A DNA stretch of 64,000 nt from Gilliamella sp. ESL0443 (GCF_019469165.1 NZ_CP048263.1:2046001-2110000), one strand, 5' to 3'. Counted from the first letter of the stretch, positions 9,330 through 19,336 are shown. Program-made: numbers and translations. Notes: generated by a model from the letters alone, not told the origin.

Positions 9330-10715
9330 TTATTGCTCATTTACGCTATTTGCACCTTCTACATGTTGCTGTTTTAATAACAATTTGTCTTTTTGCGCGC
9401 GTTGCCAGGTCAAAAATAGGCAAAACAGGTAAAAGAGACCAATGCAGGCAAACCCGATCGGTTGTTTTAAATTAACCAGTTGAACTAAGATATAAGTAAT
9501 TGGCGAACCACCTTGATCCATCGCACCAACCGAGATGCCATTACCAGCAGTAATAGTACCGGCATTGACGGCAAGCTGAGTGGTTAGTGGCACCATTTGC
9601 GTTGCAATCCATAAGGTAATAGCAATAATGATTGAACCGGAAATAATAATCCTAAACAGATTGCCTTGATGAATCGCCACACCCATTGCGATAAAAAAGC
9701 CGATAGTTGCTAAGTCACCAAAAGGAAGAACTTCATTACCGGGCAGCACAATGGCAATAAAAATACTTAACGGGATAAAAATTAAGCTGGCAGAAACAAC
9801 AGTTGAATGACCTAACAATAGTGCCGGATCTAAACCGATAAGGAAGTCTTGCCCACCAAATTTTGATTGAAGATGTTTACGTGCTTGTTTAGATATTGGG
9901 GTTAAACCGTCCATGATAGGTTTAATTACTCTTGGCATTAATAGCATTACCGCTGCGGTTTGAATCGCAAGTTGCAAGGTCTGTTTAACACCATAACCGG
10001 CTAATACGCCTAATAAAATCCCCATAAATAGACCAACTGTGACTGGCTCGCCAAATGCGCCAAATCTTTTTTGCATATCTACCGCATTGAAATTAATCTT
10101 TCTAATGCCAGGTATTTTTTCAATCACCGCATCGACAAATACCGCTATCGGTCCACAATAGGCCGAAGTACCATGTGGCACAGCAATGCCGTCAAGTTCA
10201 AAAAAATCTTTGGTATCTTTAGCAAACCAATCCCCCAATTTATAAGCAATAATTGCATGTACAACCACGCCAGCAATACCTAGCCAGTAAGAGCCGGTTG
10301 CAATATAAACCAGCGCCCCGCTGAAGGTCATATGCCAAATGTTCCAAATATCAACATTAACAACACGGGTTAATCTTAAAAGTAACATGGCAATGTTTAC
10401 TGCAATGGCAATGGGAATAGCAACCAGCGCAATTTGCGATGCCCACGTCATAGGGGCTGCGCCAGGCCAACCAACATCGACAACATTCAAACTAATATCA
10501 AATCTTTCTGCCATAGCTTGAGCTGCCGGCCCAACTGAGCTGGTTAATAAGCCAACCACCAAACCAATACCGACAAAGCCAATCCCAATATGAATCCCGG
10601 CTTTTAATGCATCACCAATTTTCATTCTTAGCGAAAGTGAAAACAGAATAATCACAATGGGTAGCATTACAGACGGTCCCAAATCTAAGATGTACTGCAT
10701 AATTTCAGTAAACAT
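9330..10715 (-). CDS. gatC: PTS galactitol-specific EIIC component
   Basis: This 461-residue integral membrane permease of the Gat PTS family carries galactitol across the inner membrane while it is phosphorylated by GatB. It has about ten hydrophobic helices and the conserved stretches LNVVDVGWPGAAPMTW, GIAVPHGTSAY and FLIGLDPALLLGH, matching E. coli GatC throughout. The C-terminal tail after about residue 435 is hydrophilic and slightly longer than in E. coli. It is 4 bp downstream of gatB in the operon. Confidence 0.96.
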   Translation of the reverse strand: MFTEIMQYILDLGPSVMLPIVIILFSLSLRMKIGDALKAGIHIGIGFVGIGLVVGLLTSSVGPAAQAMAERFDISLNVVDVGWPGAAPMTWASQIALVAIPIAIAVNIAMLLLRLTRVVNVDIWNIWHMTFSGALVYIATGSYWLGIAGVVVHAIIAYKLGDWFAKDTKDFFELDGIAVPHGTSAYCGPIAVFVDAVIEKIPGIRKINFNAVDMQKRFGAFGEPVTVGLFMGILLGVLAGYGVKQTLQLAIQTAAVMLLMPRVIKPIMDGLTPISKQARKHLQSKFGGQDFLIGLDPALLLGHSTVVSASLIFIPLSIFIAIVLPGNEVLPFGDLATIGFFIAMGVAIHQGNLFRIIISGSIIIAITLWIATQMVPLTTQLAVNAGTITAGNGISVGAMDQGGSPITYILVQLVNLKQPIGFACIGLFYLFCLFLTWQRAQKDKLLLKQQHVEGANSVNEQ

Positions 10716-10719
10716 AGGT

Positions 10720-11004
10720 TCATCCTTTTAAAATAGACAATATTTTTGCTTTTAACTGCTCAATTCCAACGCCAGACACAAAAGGCATACCATGCACAAT
10801 CGGAATATCGCCAAATGTTTGATCCATTTTTGCCGTCGTACAGATCAGGTCGACATCATCAATAAAGGTATTAATTTCATTAATACGACACTGCACTAAA
10901 TCGAGCTCAATATTATTTTCATTACATAGCTCTTTTATTTCTTCTGCTGCTAAAGTTGACGTCGCAACGGCGCCACCACATGCAACAATAATCTTTTTTT
11001 TCAT
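10720..11004 (-). CDS. gatB: PTS galactitol-specific EIIB component
   Basis: This 94-residue cytoplasmic phosphocarrier takes phosphate from GatA and phosphorylates galactitol during transport through GatC. The active-site cysteine is Cys9 in [15 protein letters not shown], the signature P-loop of Gat EIIB proteins. Length equals E. coli GatB. It is separated from gatA by 17 bp and from gatC by 4 bp. Confidence 0.95.
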   Translation of the reverse strand: MKKKIIVACGGAVATSTLAAEEIKELCNENNIELDLVQCRINEINTFIDDVDLICTTAKMDQTFGDIPIVHGMPFVSGVGIEQLKAKILSILKG

Positions 11005-11021
11005 AATGTCTCCTAAACAAC

Positions 11022-11474
11022 TTATTGATTAAATATCACTTCATTAAAACGTTCGACCACTTCGTTTTGCGAACGACTTAATAAAAAGTGATAAAATTCT
11101 TTATCTTGTAAATGGGTAAAAAGTGCTTTCAACAGTGATAGTTGATCAGCTGGTGAAGTCACTACCAATGAAATAATCAATGAAACATCAACGGTGCCAT
11201 CGTCATCTGCACGTTGAAACGAAACCGGAGATTGGGTGCGAAGAATAAAAATCGCAGGACTGTTAGCATGTTCAGCTTCACAATGTGGAATAGCCACCGC
11301 ATAGCCATCGAGCAAAATACCGGTTGGATATAATGCTTCCCGATCAAGTAAAGCTTTCAAATGGCTCTGTTTGACAATCCCTTTTTTTTGTAACTGTTGA
11401 CTTAAATAAGTCAGTAAGGCTAACTCATTGTCAAATTTAAGATTGTCTTCGAAAAGAAGCTGACATTTATTCAT
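11022..11474 (-). CDS. gatA: PTS galactitol-specific EIIA component
   Basis: This 150-residue EIIA domain of the mannitol/fructose type receives phosphate from HPr. The phosphorylated histidine is His64 in [14 protein letters not shown]. It is the first gene of the galactitol operon. Upstream lie a TATAAT -10 box, a phased array of CGAAA operators and, further up, a CRP-like site shared with the divergent gluconokinase gene. Length equals E. coli GatA. Confidence 0.94.
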   Translation of the reverse strand: MNKCQLLFEDNLKFDNELALLTYLSQQLQKKGIVKQSHLKALLDREALYPTGILLDGYAVAIPHCEAEHANSPAIFILRTQSPVSFQRADDDGTVDVSLIISLVVTSPADQLSLLKALFTHLQDKEFYHFLLSRSQNEVVERFNEVIFNQ

Positions 11475-11515
11475 ATTTACTCTCCATTTTTTATCTTTTT
11501 AATGTTACGTTTTAA

Positions 11516-11608
11516 ATTATAACTTTCGAAAACAAAAACAATATCGAAAGATTAAATACTTTCGAAATAAAAAACAAATAAGATTTTATATTTTTGTGAT
11601 CGAAATCT
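11516..11608 (-). promoter_or_regulatory. gatA promoter with phased GatR-type operator array
   Basis: On the minus strand a -10 TATAAT lies at 11521-11516. CGAA cores start at 11527, 11545 and 11563, exactly 18 bp apart, mostly within TTTCGAAA contexts, and a fourth core lies at 11601. Phased direct repeats of this kind are usual for DeoR-family repressors. The same core occurs before gatR. Confidence 0.65.
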
Positions 11609-11664
11609 ATTTTTTAAAATAAACTTGAGATCCCAAATCGTGATAAAGACCTTTACCCAAAACA

Positions 11665-11686
11665 AAGTATGATCCAGATCACAAAA
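11665..11686. promoter_or_regulatory. CRP-like site in the gatA-gntK intergenic region
   Basis: TATGA-TCCAGA-TCACA matches the CRP consensus TGTGA-N6-TCACA at nine of ten half-site bases. It lies about 90 bp before gntK and about 190 bp before gatA. Catabolite control of gntK is known in E. coli. Confidence 0.6.
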
Positions 11687-11726
11687 TCAACTTTTTTGAA
11701 TTGCAATAATGGATTAAAATGTCAAA

Positions 11727-11742
11727 ATGTTACCCGTAACAG
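11727..11742. promoter_or_regulatory. GntR-type operator upstream of gntK
   Basis: ATGTTACCCGTAACAG is a near-perfect palindrome matching the known GntR operator (ATGTTACCNGTAACAT-like). It lies 22 bp upstream of the gntK ATG, where gluconate-responsive repression would act. No gntR gene is in this window. Confidence 0.75.
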
Positions 11743-11763
11743 GTTATTTTGGAGAATAACGTA

Positions 11764-12295
11764 ATGACACAACAAAGGAAAAATGTTTTCGTATTCATGG
11801 GTGTATCAGGTAGCGGTAAATCGGTTGTTGCAAAACAAATAGCCGATAACCTAAATGCCGCTTTTCTAGATGGTGACTTTTTACATCCCAAAGCCAATAT
11901 TTTGAAAATGCGCAGCGGTACCCCGCTAAATGATAACGACAGGATGCCTTGGTTAAACTTAATTAGTAATGCTGCATTTGCAATGAGTAATGTCAATGAT
12001 ATTTCGATTATTATCTGCTCAGCATTAAAAGAAAAATATCGAGACATTATTCGTGGAGAATAATGAAAATGTGCACTTTATTTATTTAAAAGGAAGTTTT
12101 GATGTTATCTCCCAACGTTTAGCTAAACGCCAAGGGCATTATCAAAAAACAGGAATGCTACAGTCGCAATTTGACGCATTAGAAGAACCAACAGCCAATG
12201 AAAAAGATGTTTATGCTATCAATATTGAACAACCACTAAATGGTGTTATTGAAGATAGCATGAAGGTTATTAATTCAATATGTCATTGTGAATAA
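11764..12295 (+). pseudogene. gntK: Gluconokinase GntK, broken by a single-base insertion
   Basis: Two overlapping frames together encode a full gluconokinase, which makes 6-phosphogluconate from gluconate. The first has the P-loop GVSGSGKS (residues 13-20) and ends at 12062 after CSALKEKYRDIIRGE. The second begins in a different frame and carries FIYLKGSFDVISQRLAKRQGH and the normal C-terminus. Removing one G from GG at 12055-12056 joins them as RDIIRENNENVHFIYLKG, which matches E. coli GntK. It is a frameshift mutation, a sequencing error or, less likely, recoding. GGAG and ATG 11764 give the start. GntR and CRP sites lie upstream. Confidence 0.85.
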
Positions 12296-12343
12296 ATTTA
12301 TAAAAGTTTAGAAATTATAATAAATATAATCTAAGAGGTTAAT

Positions 12344-14149
12344 GTGAATTCCACTATTTTAGCTGTAACTCAGCGCATTATTAATCGCTCTAAAGCAACA
12401 CGTGAAGCTTATCTACAAAAAATAGAACATGCTATGTTAAAGAAAGTTACCCGAGCAAGTTTGCCTTGTAGTAACTTAGCTCATGGCTTTGCCGCTTGTT
12501 GCCTCGATGAGAAAAATGATCTTAAAAATATATTAAAAAGTAATATCGGCATTATCAGTTCTTATAACGATATGTTATCAGCACATAAACCTTATGAATT
12601 TTATCCAGAACAAATTCGAAAAGTGCTACATGAAGTCGGCGCTGTTGGCCAAATGGCTGGAGGGGTACCGGCTATGTGTGATGGTGTAACCCAAGGCGAA
12701 CCGGGTATGGAAATTTCGCTAATGAGTCGAGATGTGATTGCAATGTCTGTTGCCGTTGGGTTATCACATAATATGTTTGATGGCGCACTGTATCTAGGAG
12801 TCTGCGATAAAATTTTACCAGGATTATTTATTGGGGCCCTATCTTTTGGGCATTTACCCGCTATCTTTGTTCCTTCTGGACCGATGCCTTCAGGTTTACC
12901 AAATAAAGAGAAAGTTCGCATTCGTCAACTTTATTCAGAAGGAAAAGCTTCTCGCGAAGATTTATTAGAATCTGAATCAGCCTCATACCATACCAGCGGA
13001 ACTTGTACGTTTTATGGCACCGCAAATAGTAACCAAATGGTCATTGAGTTAATGGGATTACATTTACCTGGAGCCGCTTTTGTTCACCCTGAAACAACAT
13101 TACGCAATGAACTAACCAATGCCGCTGCAAGACAGATCACTCGTTTAACTAACCAATCAGGAAATTATATGCCAGTTGGTAAAATGGTGGATGAAAAAGT
13201 AATTGTTAATGGTTTAGTTGCGCTTTTAACCACAGGTGGCTCAACCAATTTGACTATGCACATTGTCGCTATGGCTAAAGCGGCTGGTATTGTTATTAAT
13301 TGGGACGATATTTCAGACTTATCAACAGTTGTTCCGTTATTGAGCCGAATATACCCTAATGGGCCGGCCGACATTAACTACTTCCAAGCAGCAGGTGGAA
13401 CTTCATTATTGGTCCGAGAACTATTATCCGGTGGTTTGTTACATGAAGATGTTGAAACTGTAGTTGGCCATGGACTGAGCCGTTACACGAAAGAGCCAAT
13501 TTTAGAAAATGGTAAACTCATCTTCCGCGAAGGTCCTAAAGAATCTTTAGATGAAAATGTGATTGCTTCAATAAAAAAACCTTTCAACTCTCATGGTGGC
13601 TTAAAAGTGATGTCTGGCAATTTAGGGAGAGCGATAATGAAAACGTCTGCTGTTACCTCTGAGCACCAAATTATCGAAGCACCTGCAGTAGTCTTTAATA
13701 GTCAGTATGATTTAGATGCAGAATATAAAGCCGGCAACCTCAACAAAGACTGTGTTGTAGTTGTTCGTTATCAAGGTCCAAAAGCTATCGGTATGCCAGA
13801 GCTACATAAATTAATAACACCATTGGGTGTTTTGCAAGATCGTGGCTATAAAGTTGCGTTATTAACTGATGGACGGCTATCTGGCGCATCAGGCAAAGTA
13901 CCGGCAGCTATTCATGTTACACCTGAAGCCTATGCAGGTGGATTATTAAGCAAAGTTGAACAAGGTGATATGATCAGAGTCAATGGTCAAACCGGTGAAA
14001 TAACACTATTAGTTGATGAAGCTGAACTCGCAAAACGCAGTCCAGCACCCATCGATTTAACCGATTCCCATAAAGGTTTTGGTCGAGAACTTTATACAGT
14101 TGTTAGAGAAAATTTATCTTCAGCTGAAGAAGGTGCTGTTAGTTTTTAA
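12344..14149 (+). CDS. edd: Phosphogluconate dehydratase (Entner-Doudoroff)
   Basis: This 601-residue iron-sulfur dehydratase of the IlvD/Edd family converts 6-phosphogluconate to 2-keto-3-deoxy-6-phosphogluconate. Motifs shared with E. coli Edd include NLAHGFAACC, AMCDGVTQGEPGME, GTCTFYGTANSNQ, TDGRLSGASGK and QGPKAIGMPELH. The histidine of E. coli LATGGSTNHTMH is leucine here (LTTGGSTNLTMH). The start is GTG at 12344, behind AAGAGG. It follows the frameshifted gntK by 48 bp. The KDPG aldolase gene eda, usually next, is absent and a terminator follows. Confidence 0.96.
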   Translation: MNSTILAVTQRIINRSKATREAYLQKIEHAMLKKVTRASLPCSNLAHGFAACCLDEKNDLKNILKSNIGIISSYNDMLSAHKPYEFYPEQIRKVLHEVGAVGQMAGGVPAMCDGVTQGEPGMEISLMSRDVIAMSVAVGLSHNMFDGALYLGVCDKILPGLFIGALSFGHLPAIFVPSGPMPSGLPNKEKVRIRQLYSEGKASREDLLESESASYHTSGTCTFYGTANSNQMVIELMGLHLPGAAFVHPETTLRNELTNAAARQITRLTNQSGNYMPVGKMVDEKVIVNGLVALLTTGGSTNLTMHIVAMAKAAGIVINWDDISDLSTVVPLLSRIYPNGPADINYFQAAGGTSLLVRELLSGGLLHEDVETVVGHGLSRYTKEPILENGKLIFREGPKESLDENVIASIKKPFNSHGGLKVMSGNLGRAIMKTSAVTSEHQIIEAPAVVFNSQYDLDAEYKAGNLNKDCVVVVRYQGPKAIGMPELHKLITPLGVLQDRGYKVALLTDGRLSGASGKVPAAIHVTPEAYAGGLLSKVEQGDMIRVNGQTGEITLLVDEAELAKRSPAPIDLTDSHKGFGRELYTVVRENLSSAEEGAVSF

Positions 14150-14157
14150 TCAAACTT

Positions 14158-14180
14158 ATCTGCCGCAAAATGCGGCAGAT
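14158..14180 (+). terminator. Terminator hairpin after edd
   Basis: A perfect 10-bp stem ATCTGCCGCA/TGCGGCAGAT with an AAA loop starts 8 bp after the edd stop. The following bases are A/C-rich rather than T-rich, and a copy of the interspersed repeat ending in T8 follows 17 bp later. Confidence 0.7.
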
Positions 14181-14197
14181 ATCGTAAAAATCCCCCT

Positions 14198-14222
14198 AAA
14201 AACCCCGTTCCTCAACTTTTTT
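14198..14222 (-). repeat. Interspersed 25-bp repeat, copy 1
   Basis: On the minus strand it reads A6-GTTGAGGAAC-GGGG-T5, identical over 25 bp to copies at 37678, 39905 and 49976. It lies between the converging edd and poxB-like genes. Confidence 0.9.
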
Positions 14223-14238
14223 TTATCTATTGCTTAGT

Positions 14239-15960
14239 CTATTTTTTTACAAAATTATCAACCAACAAATTAACCACATCTTTCATTTTGCCACTCAATG
14301 ATGCCTTTACACTATAAAGCGCCATTCCCATTACTTGTGAAGTATGAATTTCAGGCGGCATAACTAATTCATATTCGTTTGTCTTAACATCTAATAATGC
14401 AGGTCCAGGGTGAGCTAAAAATGATTGCACTGCGGCTTCAAGCAAATCTGAATTATCGACACGAATAGCAAATAATCCCATCGCTTCAGCTACTTTAGCA
14501 AAATCAGGATTTTTTAAATCAGTATAGTGATCGACAAGCCCTTCTGATTTTTGTTCCAATTCAACAAAGTTAAGTGAGCTATTATTAAGCACAACAACTT
14601 TAATTGGCAGGTTTTCTTGGATTGTGGTTAACAAATCGCCTAACAACATACTAATACCACCATCTCCTGATAAGGTAATGACTTGACGATTAGGAAAAGC
14701 TTTTTGTACACCTAATGCTTGTGGCATCGCATTGGCCATAGTGCCATGTTTTAAACTAATAACGGTCCGTCTTTTACCATTGGTTGAAAAATGACGGCAA
14801 GCCCAAACCATAGCAGAACCAACATCTGCACATAGTACGGCATCATCATTGGCATATTTATCAATCAATTCGGTTAAATATTGAGGGTGAATAACCGTTT
14901 TTGATGGTATCGCTTTCTTACCTAATTTATCAATTGCTTTAGTGTGTAATTCACGACATTTATCTAAAAATGCACTGTCTGCTTTTTCATTAACTAATGG
15001 CAATAAAGCGGCTAGGGTTGGTTTACTTGCACCTACAACACCAATATCTACACTATGGCGATGACCAAGATGAGTTGCATCGATATCTACCTGAATAATT
15101 GTTGCATCATCTGGATAAAATTGTGACCACGCAAAATCAACACCAAACATCAAAAGCACATCACACTCTTTTATCGCCGTTGCGCCAGACTCCATACCAA
15201 ACATCCCTGTCATGCCAACGTTATACGGATTATCATATTCGACGAAATCTTTAGCTCTTGAAGTATGAACAATTGGTGACTTTAATTTTTTTGCTAACGC
15301 AACTAATTCATCATGAGCTTCTGATACTCCATGACCTGCAAATATTGCCACTTTACTATTTTTATTTAGAATTTCGGAAATTTGTGCAAGCTCTTCATCA
15401 GATGGCCGAATTACTGGTTTCGGGTGAAAAATTTTCTGTCCACTATTATCTTCAACTTTGACTAAACTTATATTATAAGGAATAACTATAACAGCAACAC
15501 CTCGTTGATTTATTGCCGCTTGTACAGCTGCTGTAGTAATTCGTCGTGCTTGTGTTGGATCCGAAATTTGCTGACAAAAGACAGAACAATTTTTATAAAT
15601 AGATTCAAAATCAACCTCTTGCGGAAAATCAGTTCCTTGTTGAGAGGTAACTAACTGGCTAGCCAGTAAAACCAATGGTACTTTATTGCGTTGTGCTTCA
15701 TAAATACCATTTATAAAATGTAGGCTTCCTGGTCCACATGAACCAGCACAAGCAGTTATTTGATCGGTAAGATAAGCTTCAGCTCCTGCAGCAAAAGCAC
15801 CCACTTCTTCATGACGAACATGTACCCATTCAATATCACTTTTTTTGATAGCAGACGTAATTTGATTTAAGGTATCTCCAACAATACCATAACAATGTTT
15901 AACCCCCGCTTGAGATAACACTTCAATAATAATTTCCGCAACAGACTTTTTTGATGACAT
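14239..15960 (-). CDS. poxB: Pyruvate dehydrogenase (quinone) / pyruvate oxidase, PoxB-like
   Basis: This 573-residue thiamine-diphosphate enzyme is predicted to decarboxylate pyruvate to acetate and CO2, passing electrons through FAD to ubiquinone at the membrane. The N-terminal PYR domain has the conserved Glu in RHEEVGAFAAGAEA and SCGPG; the PP domain has GDGGISMLLGDLLTT and a later LNNSS for Mg and ThDP. E. coli PoxB is 572 residues and shares VEYDNPYNVGMTG and HGTMANAMPQALG. The ATG at 15960 is preceded by AGGAG; an upstream in-frame ATG lacks one. Acetolactate synthase is less likely. It is a monocistronic unit. Confidence 0.87.
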   Translation of the reverse strand: MSSKKSVAEIIIEVLSQAGVKHCYGIVGDTLNQITSAIKKSDIEWVHVRHEEVGAFAAGAEAYLTDQITACAGSCGPGSLHFINGIYEAQRNKVPLVLLASQLVTSQQGTDFPQEVDFESIYKNCSVFCQQISDPTQARRITTAAVQAAINQRGVAVIVIPYNISLVKVEDNSGQKIFHPKPVIRPSDEELAQISEILNKNSKVAIFAGHGVSEAHDELVALAKKLKSPIVHTSRAKDFVEYDNPYNVGMTGMFGMESGATAIKECDVLLMFGVDFAWSQFYPDDATIIQVDIDATHLGHRHSVDIGVVGASKPTLAALLPLVNEKADSAFLDKCRELHTKAIDKLGKKAIPSKTVIHPQYLTELIDKYANDDAVLCADVGSAMVWACRHFSTNGKRRTVISLKHGTMANAMPQALGVQKAFPNRQVITLSGDGGISMLLGDLLTTIQENLPIKVVVLNNSSLNFVELEQKSEGLVDHYTDLKNPDFAKVAEAMGLFAIRVDNSDLLEAAVQSFLAHPGPALLDVKTNEYELVMPPEIHTSQVMGMALYSVKASLSGKMKDVVNLLVDNFVKK

Positions 15961-16181
15961 ATTGACTCCTAAATATGGTTTTAAAATTAAACGCATCAAG
16001 TTGACTAAATTACACCTAAGTTTTATGAATGCGAAGAGCTTAAAAATAAAACAGCAAAAAATGTTAAAAATGTCATTTTAACCATAGTTGATACTTAAGA
16101 ATCTTTACTTCAAGATATTCCCTATTACAATAAATCAAGGTATTATGTCAAAAATATAATCAACTTCATGAGCTACCTTTT

Positions 16182-18089
16182 GTGGAACATTCGTCATCTG
16201 GACATAGTTTTTTATCATCAATGTCTGCTCTTTTACCTAATTATATAATCGAATATTACCCACTCATTACTGTTTGTTTGTTACTTTTTATTGCGATTTT
16301 ATTGTTTTCATTCAGTAAATTAAGAATGGATATTATTGCGTTATTGACGATAACTGCAATTACCGTCACGGGTGTATTAACTCCGGCTGAAGCGCTTGCG
16401 GGATTTAGCGATCCCAATATTATCCTCATTGCACTGTTATTCGTAATCGGTGAAAGTTTAGTAAGAACGGGTATCTCTTACAAAATGAGTGAATATATCT
16501 TAAAAGCAGCAGGTAAAAATGATATTCGAATTATTACCTTTATTATGTTAGGTGTAGCTTTACTGGGTTCGGTTATGAGCTCAACTGGTGTAGTTGCAAT
16601 CTTTATTCCTGTTGCTATCAGTATTGCTAACCATACAGGTATCCATGTAAAAAAATTGATGATGCCACTGTGTATTGCAGCATTAATTAGTGGCATGATG
16701 ACTCTTGTCGCAACAGCTCCAAACCTTGTAGTAAATAGTGAACTTAGCCGAGCTGCATTAACCGAGTTTGGCTTCTTTTCAATTACGCCAATAGGCCTTG
16801 GCGTATTAGTTGTTGGTGTGATTTATTGTTTATTAACACGCAATTGGTTACTTACAGCGGACCAAGTCACCGCTAACAATAGTTTACCTCAAAGACGTAA
16901 AATTACCGATTTAATTAGAGATTATAAATTAATTGGCCGAGCTCACCGCGCGCAAATTCTTGCTGGTTCTCCTTTTGTTGGGCGAACCATTGATGGATTA
17001 CATTTACGTACTGAGCATGGTGTAAATGTAATTGGTATTGAACGTTGGCGAAAATTCCAAAAAGTGCTCATCCCTGTAAATGGTAGTACTGAATTTAGAG
17101 AAAACGATATTCTTTTATTGGACATGTCTCATTCCGAAGCTGACTATCGCACATTTCTAACCACTAACAATCTTGAACCAAAAGTATTACGTGGTGAATA
17201 TTTTTCGGAACAAGTCAAAGAAGTCGGTATGGCTGAAGTTGCATTGCTGCCTGAATCATCATTATGTGGAAAGACTCTTAATGAAATTGATTTTAGGGAA
17301 AAATATTTTCTGACTGTTATTGGAATCTGGCGAAACCATGCGCCAGTTGAAACCAATAACCTATTCCAAGAACGACTAGAAATGAGCGATACACTTTTGG
17401 TATGCGGAGACTGGGGATCTATACAAAAACTACAAACCCGGACTAGTGATTTTGTGGTACTTGATTACCCATCAGACATTGATGATGTTGCACCAGCAAG
17501 CTCTCAGGCTTTTATCGCACTATTTAATCTAGCGGTAATGATTATTTTAATGGTGACAGGTATTGTCCCAAATGTTGTTGCTGCACTGATTGCTTGTTTA
17601 TTAATGGGTGCCACCCGCTGTATTGATATGGCAAATGCTTATAAATCAATTCATTGGCCAACATTAATTCTAATTATCGGTATGATGCCTTTCGCGGTAG
17701 CGTTAAATAAGACGGGAGGGATTTCGCTCATATCACAATGGCTTGAAATCCACTTACGTTCATTTGGCCCTTACATGGTGTTAACTTTTATCTTTTTATT
17801 ATGCTCAACGGTAGGGTTGTTTATTTCTAATACCGCAACCGCGATTTTAATTGCACCAATTGCGATTGATTTAGCAATAAAATTTGGATATTCACCCTAT
17901 CCATTTGCTATGACCGTTGCTATTGCGACATCTGCATCGTTTATTACACCTGTTTCATCACCTGTAAAAACAATGGTTGTTGCACCTGGTGGATATAGCT
18001 TTAGTGATTTTGTTAAAGTTGGTGTGCCGTTAACCTTCTTGGTTATGTTAGTTGATATAGCGTTGGTACCAATATTTTTTCCATTTTAA
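16182..18089 (+). CDS. SLC13-family permease with two TrkA-C domains, YfbS-like
   Basis: This inner-membrane transporter of up to 635 residues has about five or six helices, then a cytoplasmic insert of two RCK/TrkA-C domains (roughly residues 255-340 and 345-420), then a second helical half. This is the CitMHS/ArsB fold of E. coli YfbS. Motifs SSTGVVAIFIPVAI and NTATAILIAPIAI are the paired SLC13-like hairpins, ending with SFITPVSSPVKTMV. The substrate is unknown; dicarboxylates or sulfate are typical of the superfamily. The GTG start at 16182 is uncertain; ATG 16221 is an alternative. It is divergent from poxB. Confidence 0.82.
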   Translation: MEHSSSGHSFLSSMSALLPNYIIEYYPLITVCLLLFIAILLFSFSKLRMDIIALLTITAITVTGVLTPAEALAGFSDPNIILIALLFVIGESLVRTGISYKMSEYILKAAGKNDIRIITFIMLGVALLGSVMSSTGVVAIFIPVAISIANHTGIHVKKLMMPLCIAALISGMMTLVATAPNLVVNSELSRAALTEFGFFSITPIGLGVLVVGVIYCLLTRNWLLTADQVTANNSLPQRRKITDLIRDYKLIGRAHRAQILAGSPFVGRTIDGLHLRTEHGVNVIGIERWRKFQKVLIPVNGSTEFRENDILLLDMSHSEADYRTFLTTNNLEPKVLRGEYFSEQVKEVGMAEVALLPESSLCGKTLNEIDFREKYFLTVIGIWRNHAPVETNNLFQERLEMSDTLLVCGDWGSIQKLQTRTSDFVVLDYPSDIDDVAPASSQAFIALFNLAVMIILMVTGIVPNVVAALIACLLMGATRCIDMANAYKSIHWPTLILIIGMMPFAVALNKTGGISLISQWLEIHLRSFGPYMVLTFIFLLCSTVGLFISNTATAILIAPIAIDLAIKFGYSPYPFAMTVAIATSASFITPVSSPVKTMVVAPGGYSFSDFVKVGVPLTFLVMLVDIALVPIFFPF

Positions 18090-18136
18090 GTAAAATAAAA
18101 ACATAATTAATTGGTTAAATATAAGGTTACTAAGTT

Positions 18137-18171
18137 GTTTGTGGATTTTTACTATTATTTTATCCACAAAC
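18137..18171 (+). terminator. Terminator after the SLC13 permease
   Basis: A perfect 10-bp stem GTTTGTGGAT/ATCCACAAAC has a 15-nt AT-rich loop and is followed by TTTTC. It lies 48 bp after the stop. The remainder of 18172-18342 shows no gene. Confidence 0.7.
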
Positions 18172-18342
18172 TTTTCACCAGCTATTATGAGATTTCGCTA
18201 TGATTCAAGATCACTTAACGCTATAACCACCTTTACTCGGTATACATATGATATCCATTATGAGTACAGTGATGTGATTAAGGATTATTAGGTCAATTTA
18301 AAGTATAATATCTGTCATATTTTGATTATGGATATATTACAC

Positions 18343-19302
18343 ATGTCACACACAACAAATCCCCTAAAGATTATTTTTGCTGGCACGCCTGATTTTGCCG
18401 CTACCCATTTAAAAGCATTAATTGATGCTAAACATAATGTCATTGCAGTTTTTACTCAGCCCGATCGCCCTGCTGGACGTGGCAATAAGTTAACTGCAAG
18501 TCCGGTTAAACAATTAGCAATCGAAAATCATCTTCCTGTTTATCAACCTGCTACACTCAAAACTGAAGAAAACCAAAAAATCATTGCTGAGCTCAATGCC
18601 GACATTATGATTGTGGTGGCATATGGTCTTATTTTACCGCAAGCTGTGCTTGATATGCCTAAACTAGGTTGTTTAAATGTGCATGGTTCATTATTACCAA
18701 GATGGCGTGGCGCAGCCCCTATTCAACGCGCTTGTTGGGCTGGTGATACTTTAACCGGTATCACAATTATGCAAATGGATGCAGGGCTTGATACGGGTGA
18801 TATGTTATATAAACTCACCTGTCCAATTGAACCTTCTGATACCAGTGCAACGTTATATAACAAATTGGCGCAATTAGGTCCAAAAGGACTACTTGATACC
18901 TTAACACTAATTACCGAAGGAAAAATCCAACCTGAAAAACAAGATCCATCACAGGTCACTTACGCTGAAAAATTATCTAAACAAGAAGCTAAACTTGATT
19001 GGAACCTATCGGCACAGCAACTGGAACGTTGCATTCGCGCCTTTAATCCTTGGCCTGTTAGTTATTTTGACGTTAATGGCGAGCCAGTAAAGGTATGGCA
19101 AGCAGAAGTGATAAAAACATCCCACAATCGACCTGTTGGCACTATTTTACAAGCGGATAAAAAAGGAATATGTATTGCAACAAGTGATGGCGCATTAAAT
19201 ATGACACTTTTACAACCTGCTGGTAAAAAACCAATGTCTGCTCAAGATCTATTGAACTCTCGCAAAGCATGGTTTGAAGTAGGTAAGATACTGGGGAACT
19301 AG
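18343..19302 (+). CDS. fmt: Methionyl-tRNA formyltransferase
   Basis: This 319-residue cytosolic enzyme formylates initiator Met-tRNA with 10-formyltetrahydrofolate. The N-terminal catalytic domain shows [39 protein letters not shown] and [11 protein letters not shown]; the C-terminal tRNA-binding domain ends with [17 protein letters not shown] as in E. coli. The ATG at 18343 is preferred because it matches the family N-terminus, although the ribosome site is weak and a TTG at 18322 extends the frame. The usual neighbour def (peptide deformylase) is absent here. Confidence 0.95.
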   Translation: MSHTTNPLKIIFAGTPDFAATHLKALIDAKHNVIAVFTQPDRPAGRGNKLTASPVKQLAIENHLPVYQPATLKTEENQKIIAELNADIMIVVAYGLILPQAVLDMPKLGCLNVHGSLLPRWRGAAPIQRACWAGDTLTGITIMQMDAGLDTGDMLYKLTCPIEPSDTSATLYNKLAQLGPKGLLDTLTLITEGKIQPEKQDPSQVTYAEKLSKQEAKLDWNLSAQQLERCIRAFNPWPVSYFDVNGEPVKVWQAEVIKTSHNRPVGTILQADKKGICIATSDGALNMTLLQPAGKKPMSAQDLLNSRKAWFEVGKILGN

Positions 19303-19336
19303 TTAAAAAGATATTACAGGATAAATTCCTGTAATA

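Noticed and set aside
12053-12295. Second half of gntK as an independent 80-residue gene
   Set aside because: It aligns with the C-terminal half of gluconokinase, lacks a ribosome site and joins the first half by one base.
15258-15461. Antisense ORF inside poxB
   Set aside because: Leucine/histidine-rich shadow of a real gene, as expected in AT-rich DNA.
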